Of a stretch of 64,000 bases of DNA, positions 18,214-27,710 are shown piece by piece; position 1 is the stretch's first letter; each line of letters starts with the position of its first letter. Made by a program: the position numbers and the translations under genes. Under the pieces are notes generated by a model. It was not told the origin of the DNA and searched no databases. It was given only the letters and a program-made list of their open reading frames with translations. Location: IMG/VR virus record IMGVR_UViG_3300021440_000013, positions 152,877-216,876 of that record, one strand, 5' to 3'. The DNA is from a virus.

Positions 18214-19653
18214 ATGAACCTTTTAGATACGGTCCCATTTAACCTGAGTCTTCTAATTCTCACGCCCGAGAATACACGTGGACTTGGGCAAGTCAAAGTG
18301 CTCGATGTTTTCTCAGCGGCCAGTAAGAACTTTCACAGTGACGGTCTTTTTAGTATCGAGACCTTTGGTAAGGTAGGGGGTGAACGCCGTAGCCGCCTCT
18401 ATGGTTACATTAACCTTAATGTGCCAATCTTTCACCCTGTGCTCTATAAGAGCTTGATTGGGCTAAAGGAGCTCTACGCGCAGATCATGGCGGGTTCTGC
18501 CTACGCCAAATTTGATCCAGTAACAAAAGACTTTGAAGCAGCCTCAATCACCGACGGTGAAACAGGCTACGCGTTCTTTGTCAGGCATTTCCAAGCGCTT
18601 CAGTTTGAGGAGCGTAAAAGTACGTCGCGTGAGTTCGCGATCAAGCTCATTAATAAATACCGCGATAAGGCTTTTATTGATAAACTCATTGTGCTTCCTG
18701 CTGGATTACGTGACTACACGATCCAGCCCAACGGTAAGCCTGAGGAAGATGAGATCAATACCCTGTATCGCAAGGTGCTCTCCAATGCTACGGTCATTGG
18801 GACTCAGTCAAAGAGCGATCTGACCCATATTGACTCAACCCGTTATGGGCTTCAGAATGCGGTACAGGAGGTCTTTAGTTACATCGTGAACTTGCTTGAG
18901 GGGAAGGGTAAGTTGATCCAAGGCTGGTGGACTAACCGAAACGTTCACAACAGCACACGCAATGTGATCACAGCGATCGTCCCCAAGTCTAATGAACTGG
19001 GGGACGAACACACCATTTCCCCAAACCACACCGTCGTGGGGATCTATCAGCAGATTCGTGCGATTTTTCCGATCTCGATCAATCTGATCCGTGAGATGGC
19101 GGGTATGGTTTTTTCAGGTCCTAATAACCCAGCGCGGCTAATCGATCCAAAAACACTTCTAGGTGAGACGGTCTCGATTGATCCGGTTCATTTTGATGAG
19201 TGGATGACCCAGGAAGGGATCGAGTCCATTTTAAACCGTTTTGAGATCGAGGCGCTTCGACACGACGAAGTTAAGGTGGGTGGACATTACTTCGCTCTGC
19301 TTTACAATGACGGTAAACGCGTCAAACTCTTTCACGGCTTGCAAGAGCTGCCAGATGGGTTTGACAAGGCATTCGTTAAACCGGTTAGCTATGCAGAGCT
19401 GTTCTACTTAGCGGTCTATAAACGTGTCAGGGAGATCCCTGCGTTTGTGACACGTTACCCCGTGATCGGCTATGGTGGTATCTACCCAAGCTTCGTCTAT
19501 ATGAAAACGACCACGCACAGTCAATCTTTGCGTGTTTTAGATGACGCGTGGCAAGAAAGTGGCGATGTCGCTAATGAGTTCCCAATTCGCGGTGTACCTT
19601 TCGTTAATTCACTGAGTGTCTCCGGAGCCCACTTAGGCCGGCTCGGGGCTGAT
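18214..19653 (+). CDS. RNA polymerase beta-prime N-terminal chain, exon 1
   Basis: 480 codons up to the proposed splice site. The N-terminus has the beta-prime clamp signature: GLFSIETFG, then GYINLNVPIFHPVLYKSL. The C-terminal part runs into the active-site region (TRYPVIGYGGIYPS, then SGAHLGRLGAD). Unspliced, the frame meets TGA at 19654-19656 immediately after GAD. Joined to exon 2 (20073-20240) it gives GADFDGDVMS, the catalytic metal-binding motif of all multisubunit RNA polymerases, in a 535-residue protein. Only the N-terminal half of beta-prime is here; phiKZ-like phages split beta-prime over two genes, so the rest is expected outside the window. The gene diverges from the giant virion gene over 51 bp. 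Confidence 0.85.
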
Positions 19654-20072
19654 TGACAACGAGTGTAATAATTGATGCTAGAGTTTAGCATCTCGTTGTT
19701 TGTCCGATTTTGTAGAAATGCAAAATTGATCCTCCTTTAACTGCTGGAACCCACTAAAGCTGTGTCACCACATGCGTCACGAAAGTAGACGTAGACGGTT
19801 TAAAAACGACATGGATGATCCGATTGACTCGGTGAAATGGGGAACCGTGGAGTGAAACACTCCCTTTAGCAGCCAAGCTCCTAAGGCGTAAGCTATGGAG
19901 AAGGTTCAACGATCAGCCCTTAAGCAAGGGGTAGGCTCAAGCGAGCCGAAACGGGGAGCACCTGACCGGTTGATGCCGAAGGTGAAGATATGATCTGTTC
20001 TGCATGCAAAACATGCAGCGTATGCGGGTAATGCTGCGGGGAGAAGGGTAGCGTCTTTTCTTGAACAACAAG
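19654..20072 (+). ncRNA. Group I self-splicing intron in the RNA polymerase beta-prime gene
   Basis: 419 nt, no ORF. R element GGTTCAACGATCAG (19903-19916) and S element AAGATATGATCTG (19984-19996) give P7 as GATCA/TGATC, aligned like T4 td. Small hairpins CCCTT-AAGC-AAGGG and GGCTC-AAGC-GAGCC lie between R and S. P9 is CTGCATG/CATGCAG after S. P1: exon bases G19651, A19652, U19653 pair with C19704, U19703 and G19702, giving the expected U.G pair at the 5' splice site. The helix continues as ACAACGAG (19656-19663) with CTCGTTGT (19692-19699). The last intron base is G (20072). The junction restores ADFDGD. Frame alone would also allow junctions near 19641-19644/20061-20064 (giving LNNKFDGD), but these lack the U and terminal G. 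Confidence 0.9.
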
Positions 20073-20240
20073 TTCGACGGGGATGTCATGTCGTTTGTAC
20101 CGGTGATGACCGATGAGTCTATCGCAGAAGTTACGAAACTCTTGGCCAGTCGCGACTACTATGTGGGTGTCGATGGCAAGATGGTATTTAGCTCTTCTAA
20201 CGATGTCTCTGAGTTGGTTTTCTCAGAGATGACCAGTTAA
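20073..20240 (+). CDS. RNA polymerase beta-prime N-terminal chain, exon 2
   Basis: 55 codons and a TAA stop, in frame with exon 1 after removal of 419 nt. It begins FDGDVMSFVP; the three Asp of D-x-D-G-D that bind catalytic Mg lie across the splice junction (D from exon 1, two D here). The rest of the exon (VGVDGKMVFSSSNDVSELVFSEMTS) is a short C-terminal tail. Ending the chain soon after DFDGD fits the split beta-prime subunits of phiKZ-type polymerases. Without splicing this segment has no good ribosome site; an in-frame ATG at 20088 would skip the catalytic motif. The next gene follows at once. Confidence 0.85.
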   Translation, partial: FDGDVMSFVPVMTDESIAEVTKLLASRDYYVGVDGKMVFSSSNDVSELVFSEMTS

Positions 20241-20255
20241 GGAAAAGTGGTTAAA

Positions 20256-20786
20256 ATGAACCCAGTTGTTTTAAAGAACACACTTTGGAATGCGCTGGCA
20301 AAGTTTCTTCTTAGAAAGAAACTTGCCGCCATCACCAGTAATCGAGGTATTGAACTTGATCGTGACGAGAAGATCGTCATTCGGTCGTTTGAAGGCACCG
20401 CTATTAAAGGTCCTGATAAAGGGTTTTTTAACAAGTTGATCTGGACCTTCTTTTTAAATGAACTTGACGGAGTCATTGGGGATGCTCGGTGGAACCCTGA
20501 GCGTAAAGACACACTTCTGATCCGTCTTAAATGGTGGTTTAGAAATCCGTGCCATAACTTCACGTGGCATGTAATCGGATTTGCCCAGAAGCTGAGCACT
20601 CGGGTCGACTTCCAAGCCGAAGACGGACCTGGGTGGAATTACGCGATGACCCTCATCAAAGGTCTGGATGATAAGTTTACACTCTACCCCTACTTTCTTT
20701 ATCTTTCTTCTAAGATAAAGTTTTACATCGGGTGGCGTGGCCGTGGAACCTTCGGAATTAAGTTCAACATTAAGACAGGTGAGTAA
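20256..20786 (+). CDS. Unknown phage protein, about 176 aa, in the RNA polymerase operon
   Basis: Lies between beta-prime and beta. The frame also has a GTG at 20247; ATG at 20256 is favoured because AAGGA (20239-20243) would be only 3 nt from the GTG. The protein is basic and aromatic-rich, with W-F-R-N-P-C-H-N-F-T-W (about residues 93-103) and a C-terminal Y-I-G-W-R-G-R-G-T-F-G-I. I have seen similar small proteins in other phages without known function. Four base pairs separate it from beta, so co-expression is certain, but a polymerase role is not shown. Confidence 0.8.
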   Translation: MNPVVLKNTLWNALAKFLLRKKLAAITSNRGIELDRDEKIVIRSFEGTAIKGPDKGFFNKLIWTFFLNELDGVIGDARWNPERKDTLLIRLKWWFRNPCHNFTWHVIGFAQKLSTRVDFQAEDGPGWNYAMTLIKGLDDKFTLYPYFLYLSSKIKFYIGWRGRGTFGIKFNIKTGE

Positions 20787-20789
20787 ATT

Positions 20790-23700
20790 ATGAAACCTAT
20801 TTTTAAGGTACTTTATCGGGCAGAGGGTATTCGCTACAGCGATCGGCTTTTGAACCTCCCGCAGTATAAGCTGACGCAGTTTCCACGAGGGTCTCTTTTT
20901 CACAGCGTCGATTACACGCATCTACACCCAGACGTAGAGGCTGCTCAGCCCTATTTCACGGGTTATAGCAAGAAGATCTTGGTTGATCATCTTACGCACT
21001 ATGAGGCTCTTAAAGGCCCCGCTCGCCAAATCACCTTCAACATCAATCAAGCCACACGGACGTGGCGTCAAAGCCACCGTGCTCTCTGGAGTGAGCTTGA
21101 AGCGCCGTATCGTACAGAGCAAAATCCTGACGCACTCATTGTCGTAAACTACGGTTATCTGGACAAAGCCCACATTTACCAAAAGGTGCAGTTGGCAGAA
21201 TATTACCGCTGGTACAATCTCTTTGATACGCTTTACCGAAAAGTCAACGAGATCGCCGCCGTAAGTGATCGTCATCAGTTCTTGTTTTATCCTTTGCCAA
21301 AACTATTACAAGGCCGGGCAATCCTTCAGAAGTTTGAAAAAGAAGGCGAAGGCTCAATTCGAACGGTGTCGTTCTTTGGCCAAGGTGGAGATGCCAGTTA
21401 TCTCTTTTTGGACCTTTGGAAATGGTTAGGTGTTAAGCACCGCGCTAATAGCCTTTTATCACATATCTATCCGAAACATTACGCCAAAGTCAACTTGATC
21501 TTCCAGGGTAGTTCAGGTAATCAAGTTTGGATTAACTTGGGGTATCTGAACAGTTGGATCAAGGGTCAAGAAAACGCAACCGAATTTAACAGTGTCACGC
21601 AGTTTGATGCGGAGTTGATCCAAAAACTCTACCTTCGAATGGCGATGAGTTTGAACTCGGTGGTGACTGAGCCTGAAGTGCTGCCCGATGAAGCGGTTGA
21701 AATCAACCAAAGTGTCCCTGTGCCGAAGGTTTCTGAAGAACCTTCGGCAGGTAGCGTTGACGAAACCAGTCTTGACACCGAGAGCGCGGCGCTTCCCAGT
21801 GACGAAGAAGAGAACCCCAACGCAGGACAATCACTCCTTCGAGTCAACCTTAAAGCAGGCGCTAAAACCGAGGTGGCGGCGCTGGATAAAAAGAGCGATG
21901 AGCTTCCCGTTGAGGACCTCACCAAACTCATGCTCGATGAGCTTGAAAAAGACATGGAGGCACTGGATCGCATCAGTCTTGTTCACCTTAAGAATAGTGG
22001 TGAAAAAATGGATGCGACAGGCGGTCCGGCGGTTGAAATCACGCTGGATAGCCGTAGTGTAAGAGAAGAAGTTTATAAGACACTGAGCGCTGAAGAAGCG
22101 CTTAAGAGCCGTATCCGTGAAGACGCTGAGGCGAATCTCATTACCGCTTCGGATTACCGTAAGTATGAAGAGGCGATCAAAGCGTACCAAGAAAGCCCTG
22201 ATCCTTACGGTGGAAAAGAGCCGCGCATTAAAGCGATGGTGATTAAACCCGAAGAACTCATCATCACTCCCGAAGAAAGTAAGATCGTCTTGACGAGCGC
22301 AACGCCTGACACCACAATGGGTGAAAGCACGCTGAAGACGTTCGATAAGAAATACATTCGAACGGTTCACCGTAAGGACATCTTACAAGCGATCGACGCG
22401 ATCCAAGGAACCGGTGTGGTGATCCGTAACCACGAGGTGGAAATCCGGCATAGCGTCCTAGGTGTGTATGAGCACCACCGACTTGAAATCAAACCGATCG
22501 ATGGTGCGCCGTCCACGCTTCAGTTTACGCTTCCTGTGGTCGAGGAGGACGGCACCTTTACAGCAGGAGGAAACAAATACCTTCTGCGTCGTCAACGGGT
22601 CGACAACGTTATTCGTAAGATCGCGCCTCAGATCGTCTCGCTCTCGACCTATTACGGTAAGACGTTTATTCAAACGTCGCCTAAGATGTCAAGCAGCAGT
22701 CTAGTCTGGCTCTTTAGACAGATTAACCTACAGGCGCTCTCGGGTGAAGGCCTTATCAGAGACGTTAACCCAGGCAATGCGTTTGATAACGATTACACCG
22801 CACCGTACATCTATAACGCACTTGCCAGTGAGTTTGAATCGATGAGCGTCGGAGACATTAAGCTCATCTTCGATCACAAAGCCGCAAGGAAGCTTCTTAA
22901 CGAAGGCCAAGGGTATCCGCGATCTTTGTTTGCAGATGGGGCTGTGTTTTGCGGTGTGGACAGCAAGGGGAATTATATCCGGGTTGACCGCGATAATCAC
23001 TTTCAGCGCTTTAGTGACAAAGGGGTGGAGGAGCTCGGTGATTTTGCCAGCTTGGCTAAGCTGGATGTCGAAAAAGCACCGATCGATTTTGCTGAGATGC
23101 GGGTGTTTTCCAAGTATGTGCCTGTGGGGCTCATCCTTGGCTACTATGTGGGCTTTAAACGCCTTATCGCGCTTCTGGACGAGCCGTACCGTGTGGTTGA
23201 GGGGCGTAAGAATAAAGGCTTGGCGCCTAACGAATACGCGGTAAGTTTCCAGGATGTGAGCTACATCTTTAAAACGACAGACCGCGTTAGCACACTGATC
23301 CTCTCAGGCTTTATGGAGTATGAAAAGATCATCAAGATGTTTGAGGCTAAGGAGTTTGACCATAAAGAAGTCTATCTCAACGTCTTAATGGCGAAGAAGA
23401 TGAGTGCCATCTATGTGCGTGAGCTCGACATGATGGAGTCGGCCTTTATTGATCCGATTAGTCGTGAGATCTTGGCTGAGATGAAAGAGCCGACCAGCTT
23501 TATTCCGCTGCTGGTAAGAGCCGTAGAACTCCTCACTACGTTTGAACACCCTGCATCGCAAGACCGCTCTGCTATGCGTGACCGGGGCTATGAGCGTTTT
23601 GCAGGCACGATCTACAAAGAACTGACCCAGGCGGTTCGGCAGTTTAGGAATAAGAATCTCGTAGGGCGCTCTAAGGTCGATATGAGTCCGTTCCAGATCT

Positions 23701-25151
23701 GGAACGCCTTAATGAAGGACAATTCCTTAAAGATCGTTGAGGACACCAACCCGATCCAGAGTTTAAAAGAACAGGAGGTCATCACCTTTACCGGCACAGG
23801 AGGTCGTAATAAAGACACGATGACCAAAGAGACGCGCGCGTATCACCCGAACGATGTGGGTATTCTGTCTGAGTCGACTGTCGACAGCACCTCTGTGGGG
23901 ACCATCGCGTACCTCTCTGCAAACCCGAACATCAAAAATGTTCGGGGTATCGCAAAAGATGAGAAGGTCTTTAACCCGACGACGATCCTCTCAACCAGCG
24001 CACTTTTATCACCCGCCGCAATGAACGACAATCCCAAGCGTGTTATGTTTATCACCACGCAGCATTCGCATACGATCGGCTCAAGTGGCTATAAGCAACC
24101 TCGACTCCGAACAGGGTATGAGTTTGTGATTGGGAAACGGACTCCGAAGCTCTTCTCTAGCGCGGCTGAAGAAGACGGTGTTGTGCTGAGTATTGCGGAA
24201 AAAGGCATGGTGGTGCGTTATGCCTCAGGTAAAGAAGTAGGTCTTGAATTAGGTCGACTTCACGGTAAAGCAGAAGGAACGGTGTACCCTCATGATCTCG
24301 TCACCTCTTTAGCAGTCGGTGCTAAGTTTAAAGCAGGCGATATTCTTAGCTATAACACCAAGTTCTTTGAGCCTGATTTTATAAACCCCAAAGAAGTGGT
24401 GCTAAAAGTGAACGATGTCGTCAGAACCGCGTTCATGGAAAACAACTTAACACATGAAGACTCGTGCTCGATTTCTCAGAGCCTGGGTAAGCGTTTTGAA
24501 ACCGAGGTGATGAAGGTTAAGTCATACGTGGTGAAGTTCCAACAAAACCTTCTCGAAGTCATTAAGCTGGGTGCTCGGGTAGACCCAAAGACCGTCTTGA
24601 TGATCATTGAGGATGAGATCACCGCGAACACCGGTGCGTTTAGCGAAGACAGCTTAGCGACACTTAAACGCCTTTCAAATGCTGCGCCTAAGGCTGGCGT
24701 GATGGGTATCGTTGAAAAGATCGAAGTGTTCTATCATGGCGACAAACGTGACATGACGGCGTCGATCAAAAAGCTCGCCGATAAATCCGATCAAGACATG
24801 GCTCAAGCGGCTAAGAGTGTCGGTAAGCCCGTTGTTTCGGGGCGTGTTACCGACGAATATCGCGTGGCGGGTTCTCCGCTTGAACTCGATTACGCTGAAG
24901 TGAAAATCTACATCTCCGTTAAAGCGGGTACGGGCGTAGGTGATAAAGCGGTCTTTGGTCATCAGATGAAGTCGACGATCGCCGAAGTGATGGCCGAACC
25001 GATCCATACCGAAGCGGGTGAGATCGTAGAGGCGACGTTTGGTTACCGCTCTGTGGCTAACCGCGGTGTTCTCTCTCCTTCAATCATTGGCACCACCATC
25101 ACGCTTCTGGATGTGGTGGGTAAGAAAGCGGTTGAGCTTTACGAAGCATAA
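20790..25151 (+). CDS. RNA polymerase beta subunit, phage type
   Basis: 1453 residues. Recognisable beta features in order: EEDGTFTAGGNKYLLRRQR (about 584-602), the fork/protrusion segment seen in phiKZ-like beta chains; FTGTGGRNKDT then HPNDVGILSESTVDS (about 990-1032), matching the cellular fork-loop region; GDILSYNTKFFEPDF (about 1183-1197); and GVGDKAVFGHQMKST (about 1380-1394), matching the conserved GDK..GRHGNKG segment. It keeps N- and C-terminal beta parts in one chain, unlike phiKZ where they are split, but ends before the C-terminal clamp region. An acidic, probably disordered insert lies at about 290-405. Together with beta-prime it transcribes phage genes. Its place beside the giant virion enzyme recalls the virion polymerase cluster of phiKZ, so packaging in the virion is possible but inferred. 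Confidence 0.9.
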   Translation: MKPIFKVLYRAEGIRYSDRLLNLPQYKLTQFPRGSLFHSVDYTHLHPDVEAAQPYFTGYSKKILVDHLTHYEALKGPARQITFNINQATRTWRQSHRALWSELEAPYRTEQNPDALIVVNYGYLDKAHIYQKVQLAEYYRWYNLFDTLYRKVNEIAAVSDRHQFLFYPLPKLLQGRAILQKFEKEGEGSIRTVSFFGQGGDASYLFLDLWKWLGVKHRANSLLSHIYPKHYAKVNLIFQGSSGNQVWINLGYLNSWIKGQENATEFNSVTQFDAELIQKLYLRMAMSLNSVVTEPEVLPDEAVEINQSVPVPKVSEEPSAGSVDETSLDTESAALPSDEEENPNAGQSLLRVNLKAGAKTEVAALDKKSDELPVEDLTKLMLDELEKDMEALDRISLVHLKNSGEKMDATGGPAVEITLDSRSVREEVYKTLSAEEALKSRIREDAEANLITASDYRKYEEAIKAYQESPDPYGGKEPRIKAMVIKPEELIITPEESKIVLTSATPDTTMGESTLKTFDKKYIRTVHRKDILQAIDAIQGTGVVIRNHEVEIRHSVLGVYEHHRLEIKPIDGAPSTLQFTLPVVEEDGTFTAGGNKYLLRRQRVDNVIRKIAPQIVSLSTYYGKTFIQTSPKMSSSSLVWLFRQINLQALSGEGLIRDVNPGNAFDNDYTAPYIYNALASEFESMSVGDIKLIFDHKAARKLLNEGQGYPRSLFADGAVFCGVDSKGNYIRVDRDNHFQRFSDKGVEELGDFASLAKLDVEKAPIDFAEMRVFSKYVPVGLILGYYVGFKRLIALLDEPYRVVEGRKNKGLAPNEYAVSFQDVSYIFKTTDRVSTLILSGFMEYEKIIKMFEAKEFDHKEVYLNVLMAKKMSAIYVRELDMMESAFIDPISREILAEMKEPTSFIPLLVRAVELLTTFEHPASQDRSAMRDRGYERFAGTIYKELTQAVRQFRNKNLVGRSKVDMSPFQIWNALMKDNSLKIVEDTNPIQSLKEQEVITFTGTGGRNKDTMTKETRAYHPNDVGILSESTVDSTSVGTIAYLSANPNIKNVRGIAKDEKVFNPTTILSTSALLSPAAMNDNPKRVMFITTQHSHTIGSSGYKQPRLRTGYEFVIGKRTPKLFSSAAEEDGVVLSIAEKGMVVRYASGKEVGLELGRLHGKAEGTVYPHDLVTSLAVGAKFKAGDILSYNTKFFEPDFINPKEVVLKVNDVVRTAFMENNLTHEDSCSISQSLGKRFETEVMKVKSYVVKFQQNLLEVIKLGARVDPKTVLMIIEDEITANTGAFSEDSLATLKRLSNAAPKAGVMGIVEKIEVFYHGDKRDMTASIKKLADKSDQDMAQAAKSVGKPVVSGRVTDEYRVAGSPLELDYAEVKIYISVKAGTGVGDKAVFGHQMKSTIAEVMAEPIHTEAGEIVEATFGYRSVANRGVLSPSIIGTTITLLDVVGKKAVELYEA

Positions 25152-25155
25152 AACC

Positions 25156-25189
25156 TAGACTAGGATGGGCCTAAACCCATCCTAGTCTA
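25156..25189 (+). terminator. Hairpin ending the RNA polymerase operon
   Basis: TAGACTAGGATGGG / CCCATCCTAGTCTA (14 bp, 25156-25189) with loop CCTAAA, 5 bp after the beta stop codon. No T tract follows. Confidence 0.75.
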
Positions 25190-25272
25190 AATCTGATGAA
25201 GACTGCGCTTATCTATTTAAGAAAGGCGTACTTGAACCCTGTTTTATTTCTTTAAAATGGAGAGATGCTAAA

Positions 25273-25473
25273 ATGGCAACTGTTAATGAGAAAACGCATG
25301 AGACGGCCTTGATCCTGGCCAACGTCGGTGCTGTCGCAACTGGTATCGTTAAAAAGATCAGCGGCAACGATATCAGCACTGCGGTAAATGGCTCGCCGGT
25401 GACGGCCGAACTGATCCAGAACCTGGTTTATCGCCGTGTGGCTATCGCGGCTGAAAAAGAACTCAACGCCTAA
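25273..25473 (+). CDS. Small unknown protein, 66 aa
   Basis: ATG at 25273 with GGAG about 12 nt upstream. Helical, neutral, with a mildly hydrophobic stretch (ETALILANVGAVATGIVKKI) too short and polar for a sure membrane span. It lies 18 bp before the 500-residue gene, so it is probably co-expressed with it. Family unknown; a small virion or accessory protein is possible. Confidence 0.72.
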   Translation: MATVNEKTHETALILANVGAVATGIVKKISGNDISTAVNGSPVTAELIQNLVYRRVAIAAEKELNA

Positions 25474-25491
25474 AAGAAGGAGCATCAAGAC

Positions 25492-26994
25492 ATGATTAAA
25501 CGCGAAGTTTATCTGGGCGCAGTTCCTGTTGCCAACGAACTTAAAGAAAAGAACATCCACGTGATCGCGGTCGATGGCTCGCCTTTGGCTGAGCTGCTCG
25601 ATCTGTCAACGAGCATCGTTTCTGTTCAAACGACGGATTTGCCGCGGGTGCTAGCCAATCCGAGTACCCGTAGTGACAATCAAATCTTCAGCGACGAGCA
25701 GCGGGCAGGTGAAGTTGAATCGGTCACGGCTAACTTCGATGGCCAAAGCCAACACTCTTTGAAAGTGGCGGCGCTGGTTGACGACATTGCGCCGTATGTC
25801 ACGAGCCATATTTCTTTGGCACGTAACACGGTGGTGCCGATCATCACGGATCTCTCTAACAAACTTCAAAAGTTTATCGAGACGGCTCGTCCGATCGATC
25901 CGTCCAGTCTTTTCAAGATCAATAAACGCAGCCTGCCAGCTATTTTGCAAGACGAGTCCTTCATGGGTGAAGGACTTGAAAACTACGCCTCGAGTCAACA
26001 TGGCTGGGTGAACTTTAACCTGCGTTTGGAGGTTGTTGAGGATGAGAACTTCTATCTCTCTTTGATGAACCTCTCGAACGATCGGCTTAACACGCTCTTG
26101 GGCGACTGGATCCGTACGCTCGATAAAGACTTTTTGAAAAACGTCTTCTCGGTTAACTTCGGTAACAACGCCATCACTGCTGGGTCAATCGTTCAATACG
26201 CGCTGGGTGAGCCGGGCGCTACGCTTGATGCGTATAACGCTGTGGATATCGCTTTGGCTGTTTACATCATGGGTAACCGCATGATGGTCGATGTCCAGCC
26301 GACGCAAGGCGTGCCTTTGACGAAGTATAAGAGTGAACTACGCGGCGTCATTGATTACGCCGGTACGATCATTCATAAAGCGATGCGTACGATCAAGCGT
26401 CAGTTTGAATCGAACGTGATGGTCTCTCGACTCGTGATGAGTGAGCGCTCGGTGACGGTTAACGCCGCGCTCTATACGTCGTGGTTAGAAAGTGGTGGGT
26501 GCCCAGAAGCGATTCTCGGGATGGTGGCTTCGGGTCAAGTCCAGTACGAAGTCTCTGCGATCGAAGAGAAAAAAGAAGAGCTGTGTCGCTACTGGGAGAA
26601 TTACGTGATGCTCTCCCAGACCAATATTCGTGAAGAACTGCGTAAGCGTTTTGCCGCTTACGCAGAGAGCGAAGTGCTTCAGGGTCTCAGTGAACTCACC
26701 GAGGTGGAAAAAGAATACGTCTCCACGCACTCAAGCCATATGGCCAAGGTCGCTGAAAACGTCAAAGCGGAACTGGCGCACTTTAGCCATCGTTTGATGG
26801 ACGATGTGCCGCATTTGGCGCTACATCTGATCGCACGGGCACGCTTTTACTTCACCTCGAGCTATCTGATCCTTAACGAAATGGTCGAGGTCTCCAAAGC
26901 CAACCCGGACATTGAGCCGCGTGAAGCGGCATTGTTGGCGGTGATCGCCTATATCACCGAATACATGACGACGCAGGTGCGTTTCGTTCGGTAA
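25492..26994 (+). CDS. Probable virion protein, 500 aa
   Basis: Strong ribosome site (AAGGAG, about 9 nt before ATG). The first 60 residues are beta-rich, the rest mostly helical with many charged residues; no membrane span, Cys cluster or nucleotide motif. It is the first large gene of a block whose last member is a prohead protease, which suggests a head or head-assembly role. I do not recognise the family. Its stop overlaps the next start (TAATG), so the two are translationally coupled. Confidence 0.78.
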   Translation: MIKREVYLGAVPVANELKEKNIHVIAVDGSPLAELLDLSTSIVSVQTTDLPRVLANPSTRSDNQIFSDEQRAGEVESVTANFDGQSQHSLKVAALVDDIAPYVTSHISLARNTVVPIITDLSNKLQKFIETARPIDPSSLFKINKRSLPAILQDESFMGEGLENYASSQHGWVNFNLRLEVVEDENFYLSLMNLSNDRLNTLLGDWIRTLDKDFLKNVFSVNFGNNAITAGSIVQYALGEPGATLDAYNAVDIALAVYIMGNRMMVDVQPTQGVPLTKYKSELRGVIDYAGTIIHKAMRTIKRQFESNVMVSRLVMSERSVTVNAALYTSWLESGGCPEAILGMVASGQVQYEVSAIEEKKEELCRYWENYVMLSQTNIREELRKRFAAYAESEVLQGLSELTEVEKEYVSTHSSHMAKVAENVKAELAHFSHRLMDDVPHLALHLIARARFYFTSSYLILNEMVEVSKANPDIEPREAALLAVIAYITEYMTTQVRFVR

Positions 26995-27710
26995 TGAAAC
27001 TCATCCGTAACGCCGGGAAGGTTCTTAACGCACTAACGGATCTTCCCGGTAAACCCGTTATCGCCAAGGAGGCGATCACGATCCAGCTTCCAGTGCGCTT
27101 TAAAGAAGTGGATCTCTGTAAGATAGGTGAGCAGACCTATGCTTATGGGCTATTTGTGATGATCCTTGACTCTGGGGATTACGCGCTCATGAACGTGAAC
27201 GCGTATCTTGAGCTAGGTCCGTCACACGTCGAAATCTCAAAAGTCGATGAGACGGAGTATTACAACTTTCGTTTTGAGGCAGGCGATGTGCTCTTTAGGA
27301 CTAAGGAGCTCGTGTGCCGGGCTAACCTGATCTATAAGGCTATCGAGGAGTTTGTCTTCAAAGGTAAGGCGCCGTGGTACGTTGAATATGAAGACATGGG
27401 TAAGATCTTCGATACCGCCAAGCATCACGCGAAAACCACCGCAAACATCATGCCAACGGTCGTGGAGTTTATGGCGGCTTATATTGCGCGAAAGAAAGAC
27501 GATCGAGTGAAGTTTATTCGAGAAGGCGCAGAGAGCTACGATGATTTTACACGCAAATATCTTGAATGGGTGCCTATGCGTAGCGTCTATTGGTCAGCAC
27601 CTGGCACCGTTAATAAACTAGCAGGCGCCTACTTCTCAGACGGTGTCGTGAGTGCGTTGGTTAATCCAAGCACTAAGACCGAGAATATCGAGGGTATCTT
27701 GAGGGCTTAA
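26994..27710 (+). CDS. Unknown protein in head-maturation block, 238 aa
   Basis: The start ATG shares its A with the preceding TAA stop. Mixed alpha/beta protein with a beta-rich N-terminal half (KPVIAKEAITIQLPVRF, YGLFVMILDSGDYALMN) and a helical C-terminal half. The next gene, a prohead protease, begins on the base after its stop. Tight coupling with the protease suggests a head assembly or scaffold-related role; this is inference, with no family match that I know. Confidence 0.78.
   Translation: MKLIRNAGKVLNALTDLPGKPVIAKEAITIQLPVRFKEVDLCKIGEQTYAYGLFVMILDSGDYALMNVNAYLELGPSHVEISKVDETEYYNFRFEAGDVLFRTKELVCRANLIYKAIEEFVFKGKAPWYVEYEDMGKIFDTAKHHAKTTANIMPTVVEFMAAYIARKKDDRVKFIREGAESYDDFTRKYLEWVPMRSVYWSAPGTVNKLAGAYFSDGVVSALVNPSTKTENIEGILRA

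Noticed and set aside
19654-19656. TGA as the true end of a 480-residue beta-prime chain
   Set aside because: It would remove the catalytic DFDGD, which lies in frame 419 nt downstream behind clear group I intron elements.
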